Assembly (NCBI GenBank): GCA_937901865.1
Contig: CALDID010000042.1
Coordinates: 1 to 7,698 of the forward strand
DNA: 7,698 nucleotides
Origin: an uncultured Treponema sp.
GTDB lineage: Bacteria; Spirochaetota; Spirochaetia; Treponematales; Treponemataceae
Reading direction: 5' to 3'
Every line of letters starts with the position of its first letter. The first letter of the stretch is position 1. A program made the position numbers and the translations under genes. The notes below the pieces were generated by a model. That model did not search any database. It saw only the letters and a program-made list of their open reading frames with translations, and was not told the DNA's origin. Positions 1 through 7,664 of this stretch are shown piece by piece.

Positions 1-19
1 TATTCTAGTTTTTATTTCT
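1..19. other. Short stretch after the last stop, no feature seen
   Basis: These 19 AT-rich bases follow the TAG of the 103-aa gene. There is no hairpin with a T run and no ribosome site, so the operon may continue beyond the window. Confidence 0.6.
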
Positions 20-331
20 CTAACGACCAAACACACCATCTTCTCGAAGTGTCTTCGCAACTATTTTCCCCTTGTCTCTCCACGACAATGGGGGCTGCTC
101 TACAGGATTTCTCCTCCGCCGTTCATCTCTGATGTAACTTGCCCTTGCTTGTCTAGCCAATTCCAAGAGTTTCTCTTGTAAATCTTTTTGACCAAATTTC
201 CCTGCTATAGCAGCCACCTTTTGAATGTCAGCCTCCGCCGTTGTCCGTTCGTTATAATCTAATATATCATTATATAAAGCAGGGTCTTTTTCCTCCCCTA
301 CGTCTACTTTCTCGGACATCATATTAGTCAT
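20..331 (-). CDS. Small hydrophilic helical protein of unknown function, 103 aa
   Basis: I do not recognise this protein. The chosen start is the ATG at 331, with GAGGTG 7 nt upstream and only AAGA between it and the stop of the giant gene. It ends in TAG at 22-20. Residues 1-16 are polar and acidic. Residues about 17-74 look like one or two amphipathic helices containing ADIQKVAAIAGKFGQ and DLQEKLLELARQARASYIRDE, finishing in a run of four arginines (71-74). A Pro-containing turn (NPVEQPPLSW, 75-84) leads to a short basic tail ending in DGVFGR. There is no signal peptide, membrane segment, catalytic motif or cysteine. Directly downstream of the giant structural gene and co-translated with it, it could be a minor virion protein, a chaperone for the giant protein or a nucleic-acid-associated protein. 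None of these is demonstrated. Confidence 0.88.
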   Translation of the reverse strand: MTNMMSEKVDVGEEKDPALYNDILDYNERTTAEADIQKVAAIAGKFGQKDLQEKLLELARQARASYIRDERRRRNPVEQPPLSWRDKGKIVAKTLREDGVFGR

Positions 332-335
332 TCTT

Positions 336-3300
336 TTACACCTCAACTAATTCAGATACATCTACCTGTTGTGTCAATATATCATTGTGTCTTTGCGTTA
401 CAGTCTTATACTCTAGTGTTAAATCGCTAATAGCGATATATTGGTCAGACCATATATGCAATCGCTCTCTGTTGCCAGCACCGCAGTTGCTCTGATACCT
501 AAATGAATAGTAACCATAATTACCTGTTCTCGTAAACAGTTCTTTTGTCAAGTAAATATGTGTAGGTCTACTAGCAATCACCTTGCCGCCTACTGTCATA
601 GTTTCTGCCAAAAGATTTACAACTGCATACTCGTTTTTATTATACAACATATCCATTTCTTTTGTCCATACAAATGTTATGTTCCATTCAAACATACAGT
701 CTGCCTCTTCACTCACACCTAGAGGTGCAGTTACTAGCAAGAACGGATTATGTGTCCAGCCTTTCACTTTTACATCATCACCGATAAACTCTTCTACGCT
801 TTCAAACTTCGCTTCATATTCTCTGAATGGGTGATACTCTTCTTTCGGTACTCGTTTCCATTTTCCATAGTTCCCCCTAATCTCTTTCAGCATATACTCA
901 TTGACAATGAATCTGTTGACAATACACCTATTCGGTCCTTGATACGTCAAGCCCATCGGTAAACTCAACGTTCTAAACCAACTAGGAAAGTTCTCAACTT
1001 CTTTCGTCTTGTATATAGTATCCAGCGGCGGACTAATCTCCCCCTCTACTTCTTGCCCGTTCAACCGCAATACTATTACGTTGTCTGTTTCGTCCTCATC
1101 ATCTTCTACCTTGTCATCAAGTCTTTTGAAATTCGACAAAGCAGGTACAATTATTTCTTGGTTTATAAAATCATACCGTCCAGATATAATATTTCTAAAC
1201 CTTTCTACCATACTCACTAATTGCACATTCTTTCCACCTGCATACTTATAGTATTGCTTGTTATCCTTAGAATAGAATAATGCTTCTGTGGGTGTCGCCC
1301 CTAAGTATGTCAACCCAATACAAGGACATAACTGCTCTACTATAGTAATGCCTTGTGTCTGCTCCAATGAACAAATATACTCTTCTGTATATCTGTATTT
1401 ATCATTGCCTATAGCAAAATCAACACTCGTAGGTGCTTTATATGCACTTTGCAAATCGTGGTTCTCCGCAGTCAACGTCGTAACTCCGTCTATGACAGAC
1501 AAATTATAACTGCTTATCGTTTTCACTACCGCTGGCAACGTACTTACATATTCAGTAAAGACTGGCAAACTGTACCGTCGTGTATCTTTGTCCTCTCCAA
1601 TCGCACCCGCAATAAGCCCCCTGCCTTCCTCTGGCACGGTTACTAATGAAAAGACTTTATCCTCTATTGTTCCTGGCAATGCTAATACAGGGTCGGACTT
1701 GAAATCTCCAAAGAAAGTATTATGCGGCATTTTATTGCTTCTTTTGAATCTGTCATTCTTTAAGAAACTATACTGAAAAACTCTGTTTCCTTTTGCAAGC
1801 CCGCTCTCTCCTCGCCAATTCACTAAACGATACCCGTAACCATCAAAAGCGTGATACATTCTCTCGTCAAACAAACAGTTGTACCCCGTGCAGTTTAACG
1901 CTAACACTTTAGGCGTAAGGGCAAAGGGTCTAAGATACTTCATCTCAATACCACGCTTTACTTCTATCGCCGCGTATGGACTTGCAACTCCGCAAAAATC
2001 CGATGTGATACAGATGTTACTCTCTTCTCCGTCTATAAGTTTCGTGTCTTTACAACTTATCCAAGTCGTCATTCCTACACTAGCAGTTCTGCTTATTTCC
2101 CATTCTTCGTCAATAATATAATCCTGAAACGGAGGTGTGTTGAATACAGGTTCGCTCTCTCCTAGATTCTCATTCTTATACACTACATTTGGCAAGAATG
2201 TCTTTACGCCTTCTACACACGCCATTCTTTTAGGTAACAATCTCTTCGTTGAAGCCCCTTGTATACCAGCGATATAATAATTCATATCACCTTCCAACTC
2301 ATCTGGAGCATTTTTGTCGCCACTCTCTGCAAAATCTATGGCAATAACTTCTTCCTCTGCTACAGCATCTTTATGTGTTTCAAGGTCTATATACCATTTT
2401 TTATTTTTTATACCTACAGAAACTGTTTCGTCTATGTAACTATTGTTGTTACAATTCCAACAAGGATACATAAAGTATTCATTTTTAGTTCCATATTTAT
2501 GGCTCGCTTCTATGTCTACATTATGTTTTGTCATTACACTACTTACATTCGTATGTAGTTCGTCTGCCCCAAGTGCAGATAGTATTTTAGGCAGTTCTTC
2601 CAGTATCGTTTCAAGTGCTTTCACTTGCGTGTTTGCCGCAACAAGCCCTGCCGCAGCCGCAAAATGCGTAGCTACCTCACCAAAATTTCCACCCGATGCA
2701 AAACCTGTTATAACAGTTAATCCCGCCGAACTATTGTCTGTTACATCTTTTAGTGCTTCAAGCAATACTACCGATTCTTCATAAGCAAACCTTACCTCTA
2801 GCATTGTTATCGCAGACAGTATAAACAAATATCTTTGTTGTCGGGCTTCAAGTTGTATAGACGTAACACTCTGGGCTGTACACTGCGCCACTAAGTTATG
2901 ATTTACCCAACCGCTTCCGCCTTCTACTTTTTGTTCTCCGCTAGTAGAGTAAAACATATCTAAGGTTTTGAGCGCAGATACTTCTGACGTTTCTTTCGGA
3001 TTTATATCCAATGCCACAAAATCACTTATAGCCGCTGACGCAAGGTTCTCTATGAAGTATGTTCCAAATGCTTTTCCATAATCACTCGCTGTATTCAAAT
3101 TCTTCATAGAGTTTACTTTCATCTTTTCTGTAGCTACAGACGATGCCCCACCTATCATTGAACTCGCAATTAAAAGTAATGCGTGTTGCCACGCTGCGCC
3201 CGTGTTCGCTCTTCCTGTTTGTCGTACTGATTGATAATCAAAAGCAATACTGTCTGATGTTACACCTGTTCGACCTCTGGATTCTTCCTCTAGTTCCTTT

Positions 3301-6300
3301 ATCTCTGCTTTCTCTGGAATATAGTTTTTCGCACTGTCTTGTCTTTCTAACTCTTGCGATTGATGTATACTCGTTGAGTTATAGTGAACATAAGCCGCTT
3401 GCCCTAAAGTCTGTTGCAAATAAACCAAAGTCGTAAATCTTCCTGCCCAGAAACATAGCTGCGGACTAAGTGCTAAACTTAAAAACTTCTGCCAACTACT
3501 ATTATTTACACCCTGCATTATTTCTTGGATTCCTCTGAACTGAAAATTCATATCCCCTAATACAGAACTGCAAAAACTTCCGCTGTTATATCCTACGCTG
3601 TACTTGTTAGTAATCGGCAAATATTCTGGCACAAATGTTATATTATTAGAAGAATCTACATTGACAGTTATGTGTGATACAATGTTTTGTAACTTCGTTG
3701 TAATATACCACTGCTGGTCAGCCGTTCCTACCACTCGCTCTGTTAGGCTACTTAACTCACTCAAGTCGGATATATACTGTTTATCCTCTGTAGTTCCCCC
3801 CCCCAGTACAGATATGTCTTCTACCTTACTGTTAAATCCTAAATATCCACTTGTAGAAAAATAATCTTTCGGGATTTCCCCTCCTGTCAGTAACCCGTCT
3901 ATACCCACAAAACCATAGCCTTGAACTATAAACTTTGTAGATAATTCTCTGTCAAATACCATTGTCCACTGATTGAAGTTCTTGTCCAGATGTAGCCCGA
4001 TTAAAATCTTATTGCCGATTAAAGTTCCTGTAAATTTCGCTTGCGACAAAACATTCTCAAGCACTAAAGTTGTATAACTATTTAATGCTTGTGTATCTGC
4101 GTTTAACTTTTCCCCTATCTCAATTTTGTTGACAAGCATTTCCGTAGATACTTCGCTCATCTCATCTAATGGCGAGTATACCCTTATTACAAATGTCGTC
4201 GAAGTCTTCTTCTCAAATGTAACCAATACCCCACCTAATGTAGCAGCTGCATCTCCTTTTATATTCGGAACTATATAACTCAATACATCTTTCGTTAGAT
4301 AATCAAACCTGTTATAAACGGCTTCCTCTTCCCATTTGTCCGCAGCCCAATCGTCTAAAACGTCTGTCTTTTTCAAGACCTTTATTTCTTTTTGAGTTAA
4401 TACCAATATATGACTAGAATCTAGCCACCAAAAGTTCTCTACATCAACATTAGTGTTCCACTGCTGCTTTAAGAATTGATACTCCCCGTCTGTATATTGT
4501 TTCCCTAAATTGATTCTCTCATCATTCTCATCGTAAGTCCTCGTATACATATATTTTAAGTACGACTTCTGAGATTTGTCTTCAAACTTTGAGATGTTGA
4601 AATTATAATTCCCGTCAAGTTTGAATAGCACCTCCCCTTTGCTATCTATGCTCGCAGACTCTACCCCGTCTACCTCATAAAGAGTATCTATCGTGATACC
4701 TGTCTTTACTGCTTTTTCAAAAACATTAAAAGTTATTACTGTACCAATGTCATTCCTTGCTACAGTATATTCCTCATCTGTTAATTCGTACTCACTCAAA
4801 CTTTCCGTATTTGTATCGAAAGTCAAATAAGCTCTCAACTTATTAAAACCGTACCCGATTTTTACAGAATCTACTGTAGCAAAAGCAATACCGTCTTTAT
4901 ATCTCGCGTCTAAACTTGCCCCAGTATCTTTTCTGATAATTTCGTATCGGCTTCCTAAAACATAAGCTAAGTAAGCAATGTACGCTACCTTTATTTCTTT
5001 ATCCGCTACTGACGGAGTATAAGTTAAATCAAATGTGCTTTTATCTGTTACAGAACTTTTTGTCGTCGTTATTCCTGTAATCTGCTCCCCGTTATAAGTA
5101 ATCGTTACGTCTAACGGGAAATCTTTTATGTCAGCATCGTCCGAAGTCGCTACAATCTTTACTATATCAGATACCACTGCCGTAACACCATTCGACGTTG
5201 TAGTTACAGTTACTGTAGGAACTCCTATAATAGTCGTTCCCTCTTGCAGCATACTAATATGCTTGTCTACCTCTGGCGTGTTAAAATATTTCAGTGTCTG
5301 TAATTCTGCAATTTTGAAATCTAAACTTGCTATATATTTTTTCTCAATAGGCGTTATTGTATCGAGTGCCAATGTAACTACGTTGCTGCTTATACTTGAA
5401 CCAACATTTTTCAAAATAGTTATGGCTTCCATATTCGTTTCTGAACCTGTAGCCGACCCTACACTTCCTGTAAAAAAATGTTCTGGAGCATACTGGCTCT
5501 CTATATCAAAAGTGCTTCCGTTTGCACCACCCCAGCGAGTTTTCGTAACATTTACTTCGCCCTTAGGATAGAAAATATATTCTTCTTCATCTCCTTTCTT
5601 CACCAAAGATAATGTTATTTCGTTTTTAGCCACGCCGAAAGTCGCTCTTGATACTTCTAAGCAAAACAGCCCAGAAATATCATAGCAATTATCAGTAGTG
5701 AAACTTGTCAGTACAGAATCTTTTAACTCAAAATCTTCCGCTGCATAACTAGAACTTGGCTTTAGAGATTTTACTACAGACTGCTTCAAATATAAGGATT
5801 GAGAGAAAACGCCCCTGTAACAATACGCTACTGTGCCTTGAAATTCCAAATAAATAAGTTCAGTAACCCTTCTGCCAACTGCTGTATAGCCAATTACAAG
5901 CGCAACGTTTTTACCCGACGAATCTTTCGCGTATGCTTTAATCGTTCCATCGCTCAAACAGCCCCAGAAACTTACGTCATACGTTCCCAATTTACTATAC
6001 CCAGATGGAGTTCCTGTATGCGCTACCCATACAGACCCATTCTGCGGTACATATACATCTGTATGATAATAACTTGTATCATCGAAGTCTTTCCCATCAC
6101 TTCTTAATTTCAAAGATACGCTAAGAGTTCCTGTTACAAGTTTTCCTACATTCTCAATTCCATAGTCATAATCCGAATCGCTTTGTTTTACTACAGTAAA
6201 CGTCGTGTCAAAACTGAATAACTGCTGTAAACCGTCTGCACCTAATAGCAATTCTATACTAGGAACTGTCCAGCCCCATTTGTCAAACTCTATCTCTTCT

Positions 6301-7664
6301 GTTCCAGTTTGTGCCGTCGCTACATACTTATACCCAGTGATAACTTTTATCCCGTCTTTTGTCTTCGTAATCGCTTTTGATGCAACTTTATAATAAGTGT
6401 AATTTATCTGTAATTTCATTGGAGAAATAACCGATAAACTACATAGAGATGTTACATCTTTGCACTGATTCCAGACTTTTATGTTGCCGCCGATTACTGT
6501 TTTATCGTAGCGTGTTACAACACCGCTGCTGCATACTCCTGGCGTTAAGCGCAATTTTCCTTGACAATCTTCTAATATATCAACAGGGGTCGTAATTTCT
6601 GTCGCACCTTCTGCGTTTATATTCACACCAGAATTAAATGTTATACCGCCCCAGACAGGTACTGACACATCTAGTCGTACTCTATAACGCGGCTCGCCTT
6701 CCGCATCTGAATCATAGGCTAATATAGGTTGACTACCTACGACCCACTCCTTCTGCGTACTGTTACCTTGTGTAACGTCTTTATATTCTTCGCCATAAAT
6801 CATAGCAGATAAATAACTGTCTGGCGACTTCTCATCTGCTCTCGATGATATTGTTTTGTTCTTCTCTGTACTGTTTACATTGTTGAAGTAGACTACGAAC
6901 TTTTCCTCTGAAGGACTTAATGCAATCGTTGTATTGTCTGGTATTCCTATTTTATTAGTTTTACTTTTCACGATATCAAGTGCAGTACCTCCCCTCTTTA
7001 TAGCCTTTACTTCACTGCTATCTGCGGTTATACTCACATTACCACTTGAGTACAAACTTTCAGTAGCTGTCTGTTCTTCTAGTGCATACTTCGTTCCTGC
7101 TATTTCAATATCCGTACCTTTCTTAAATGTAAAACTTTTATTTTCATAGCTTTTTGCTTTGTTTGTTACTGTCAGTGTGTAGACGTATTGATTATCCCAC
7201 GAAACCTCTAACTCACAATTATCTCCGCTGACAAGTTCCCATTGCTTTGTTTGCCGATTGTATTTCACTACAGCCGTCAATGTATCTGAAACGGGAATAC
7301 TCAATGTATCATCTCCCGTGATTCCAGAACTTTTCGGTGTATACTTAAAACTTCCTACCTTGTTCCCGTCCTCGTCTTTTATCACAAATCTGTACAATGA
7401 AACAGCAGAGGACAATACCCGCCTTTCTATTTGATAGCCTTTCGGCGATGTGTCTACTTGTATGTCTACTTTTTCAAACTCGTATACGTCATTGTCAACA
7501 GCCCAGCCGTCGTGTTCGTAACGGACAGAGTTCGGCATATATCGCCCCTGCATCTTCTGTCTGTTGTGCAAGAACTTAGGGCTACCAACACTTATAAGCA
7601 TATCATTGCTTTGTGTATCAATCCCAGATGTAAGCGAAATATTTGCCTTCTGTCCGCCTTCCAT
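336..7664 (-). CDS. Giant phage virion protein, probably tail-associated (nozzle/stabilisation-like), 2442 aa
   Basis: This is a single frame of 2442 codons (roughly 270 kDa) ending in TAA at 338-336. I do not recognise a named family with certainty. What is seen: residues 1-1370 are beta-rich, Thr/Ser/Val/Asp-rich, with few long helices, and an Ig-like stretch lies near 809-905. A group C367, C378, C401, C408 occurs in the N-terminal part. Residues about 1070-1330 have short strand repeats such as FWWLDSSHILVL that resemble propeller blades. A Gly run encoded by G9 lies at 1288-1290. Residues about 1372-1734 are helical and Ala/Gly-rich with short hydrophobic segments. A CWNC motif at 1735-1738 opens a beta-rich C-terminal part, with further Cys at 1871, 1885, 1891, 1925, 1930, 2113 and 2115 and an acidic linker at 2183-2194. 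There is no signal peptide and no visible hydrolase motif. The size, the tight operon and the beta architecture with a hydrophobic insert fit a tail-tip or nozzle component. A receptor-binding or internal ejection protein is also possible. The coding call is firm; the role is inferred. Confidence 0.95.
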   Translation of the reverse strand: MEGGQKANISLTSGIDTQSNDMLISVGSPKFLHNRQKMQGRYMPNSVRYEHDGWAVDNDVYEFEKVDIQVDTSPKGYQIERRVLSSAVSLYRFVIKDEDGNKVGSFKYTPKSSGITGDDTLSIPVSDTLTAVVKYNRQTKQWELVSGDNCELEVSWDNQYVYTLTVTNKAKSYENKSFTFKKGTDIEIAGTKYALEEQTATESLYSSGNVSITADSSEVKAIKRGGTALDIVKSKTNKIGIPDNTTIALSPSEEKFVVYFNNVNSTEKNKTISSRADEKSPDSYLSAMIYGEEYKDVTQGNSTQKEWVVGSQPILAYDSDAEGEPRYRVRLDVSVPVWGGITFNSGVNINAEGATEITTPVDILEDCQGKLRLTPGVCSSGVVTRYDKTVIGGNIKVWNQCKDVTSLCSLSVISPMKLQINYTYYKVASKAITKTKDGIKVITGYKYVATAQTGTEEIEFDKWGWTVPSIELLLGADGLQQLFSFDTTFTVVKQSDSDYDYGIENVGKLVTGTLSVSLKLRSDGKDFDDTSYYHTDVYVPQNGSVWVAHTGTPSGYSKLGTYDVSFWGCLSDGTIKAYAKDSSGKNVALVIGYTAVGRRVTELIYLEFQGTVAYCYRGVFSQSLYLKQSVVKSLKPSSSYAAEDFELKDSVLTSFTTDNCYDISGLFCLEVSRATFGVAKNEITLSLVKKGDEEEYIFYPKGEVNVTKTRWGGANGSTFDIESQYAPEHFFTGSVGSATGSETNMEAITILKNVGSSISSNVVTLALDTITPIEKKYIASLDFKIAELQTLKYFNTPEVDKHISMLQEGTTIIGVPTVTVTTTSNGVTAVVSDIVKIVATSDDADIKDFPLDVTITYNGEQITGITTTKSSVTDKSTFDLTYTPSVADKEIKVAYIAYLAYVLGSRYEIIRKDTGASLDARYKDGIAFATVDSVKIGYGFNKLRAYLTFDTNTESLSEYELTDEEYTVARNDIGTVITFNVFEKAVKTGITIDTLYEVDGVESASIDSKGEVLFKLDGNYNFNISKFEDKSQKSYLKYMYTRTYDENDERINLGKQYTDGEYQFLKQQWNTNVDVENFWWLDSSHILVLTQKEIKVLKKTDVLDDWAADKWEEEAVYNRFDYLTKDVLSYIVPNIKGDAAATLGGVLVTFEKKTSTTFVIRVYSPLDEMSEVSTEMLVNKIEIGEKLNADTQALNSYTTLVLENVLSQAKFTGTLIGNKILIGLHLDKNFNQWTMVFDRELSTKFIVQGYGFVGIDGLLTGGEIPKDYFSTSGYLGFNSKVEDISVLGGGTTEDKQYISDLSELSSLTERVVGTADQQWYITTKLQNIVSHITVNVDSSNNITFVPEYLPITNKYSVGYNSGSFCSSVLGDMNFQFRGIQEIMQGVNNSSWQKFLSLALSPQLCFWAGRFTTLVYLQQTLGQAAYVHYNSTSIHQSQELERQDSAKNYIPEKAEIKELEEESRGRTGVTSDSIAFDYQSVRQTGRANTGAAWQHALLLIASSMIGGASSVATEKMKVNSMKNLNTASDYGKAFGTYFIENLASAAISDFVALDINPKETSEVSALKTLDMFYSTSGEQKVEGGSGWVNHNLVAQCTAQSVTSIQLEARQQRYLFILSAITMLEVRFAYEESVVLLEALKDVTDNSSAGLTVITGFASGGNFGEVATHFAAAAGLVAANTQVKALETILEELPKILSALGADELHTNVSSVMTKHNVDIEASHKYGTKNEYFMYPCWNCNNNSYIDETVSVGIKNKKWYIDLETHKDAVAEEEVIAIDFAESGDKNAPDELEGDMNYYIAGIQGASTKRLLPKRMACVEGVKTFLPNVVYKNENLGESEPVFNTPPFQDYIIDEEWEISRTASVGMTTWISCKDTKLIDGEESNICITSDFCGVASPYAAIEVKRGIEMKYLRPFALTPKVLALNCTGYNCLFDERMYHAFDGYGYRLVNWRGESGLAKGNRVFQYSFLKNDRFKRSNKMPHNTFFGDFKSDPVLALPGTIEDKVFSLVTVPEEGRGLIAGAIGEDKDTRRYSLPVFTEYVSTLPAVVKTISSYNLSVIDGVTTLTAENHDLQSAYKAPTSVDFAIGNDKYRYTEEYICSLEQTQGITIVEQLCPCIGLTYLGATPTEALFYSKDNKQYYKYAGGKNVQLVSMVERFRNIISGRYDFINQEIIVPALSNFKRLDDKVEDDEDETDNVIVLRLNGQEVEGEISPPLDTIYKTKEVENFPSWFRTLSLPMGLTYQGPNRCIVNRFIVNEYMLKEIRGNYGKWKRVPKEEYHPFREYEAKFESVEEFIGDDVKVKGWTHNPFLLVTAPLGVSEEADCMFEWNITFVWTKEMDMLYNKNEYAVVNLLAETMTVGGKVIASRPTHIYLTKELFTRTGNYGYYSFRYQSNCGAGNRERLHIWSDQYIAISDLTLEYKTVTQRHNDILTQQVDVSELVEV
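339..344 (-). promoter_or_regulatory. Ribosome binding site of the 103-aa gene
   Basis: GAGGTG on the minus strand overlaps the last codons of the giant gene and ends 7 nt before the ATG at 331. It favours that ATG over the TTG at 346, which overlaps the site itself, and over the ATGs at 322 and 319, which are too far away. Confidence 0.85.
2463..3551 (-). other. Helical, Ala/Gly-rich hydrophobic region of the giant protein (residues about 1372-1734)
   Basis: Within an otherwise beta-rich protein this stretch is dominated by helix-forming, Ala/Gln/Glu/Leu-rich sequence. It contains hydrophobic segments ALLLIASSMIGGASSVA (1495-1511), YLFILSAITML (1612-1622), LTVITGFASGG (1649-1659) and FAAAAGLVAA (1668-1677), plus a short charged helix EKAEIKELEEESRGR. 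The segments are short for conventional transmembrane spans and are rich in small residues, as in membrane-active or fusion-type peptides. It is bounded on the C-terminal side by the CWNC motif. The role is inferred; a helical oligomerisation core is the alternative. Confidence 0.5.
3796..3804 (-). repeat. Homopolymer G9 tract (C9 on the plus strand) inside the giant gene
   Basis: Nine consecutive G on the coding strand span the last base of Leu1287 and the Gly1288-Gly1289-Gly1290 codons. It is the longest G/C homopolymer I see in the window. Gain of one G would give N-Y-R-G then TAA (about 1294 residues). Loss of one G would reach TGA after about 1300 residues. The in-frame length shown here encodes the full protein. 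Confidence 0.95.
4950..5240 (-). other. Ig-like beta-sandwich region within the giant protein (residues about 809-905)
   Basis: The stretch has alternating short hydrophobic strands (VPTVTVTTTS, DVTITYNGEQIT, STFDLTYTPS, KEIKVAYIAY) separated by polar turns. This is the pattern of immunoglobulin-like domains often found on phage structural proteins. It is judged by strand pattern only, with no profile match available. The boundaries are approximate. Confidence 0.4.

Noticed and set aside
20..346. TTG at 346 as the start of the small gene
   Set aside because: The TTG overlaps the GAGGTG ribosome site, while the ATG at 331 has that site at 7 nt.
2443..2784. Plus-strand frame of 113 codons with an Ala-rich translation
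   Set aside because: It is antisense to the Ala/Gly-rich part of the giant gene and overlaps another plus-strand shadow frame. Nothing supports its expression.
3232..3242. Short inverted repeat TTGATAATCAA
   Set aside because: It is internal to the coding region, only five base pairs per arm, and not next to any gene start or end, so chance is sufficient.
5471..5477. A7 run on the plus strand (T7 in the coding strand)
   Set aside because: Runs of seven A/T are unremarkable at this base composition; it encodes Phe-Phe and shows nothing else.
5128..5571. Plus-strand frame of 147 codons
   Set aside because: It lies wholly antisense to the giant gene, has a Val/Thr/Ser-rich low-complexity translation, no ribosome site and no neighbours on that strand. 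It is a shadow of Thr/Val-rich coding on the other strand.
336..7664. Tape measure protein
   Set aside because: Tape measures are long and mostly helical. This protein is beta-rich over most of its length, with helices confined to a central region.
336..7664. Tail fibre or depolymerase with a beta-helix
   Set aside because: No collagen-like Gly-X-Y runs, no repeated beta-helix rungs, no chaperone-type cleavage motif and no visible lyase or hydrolase residues were seen.
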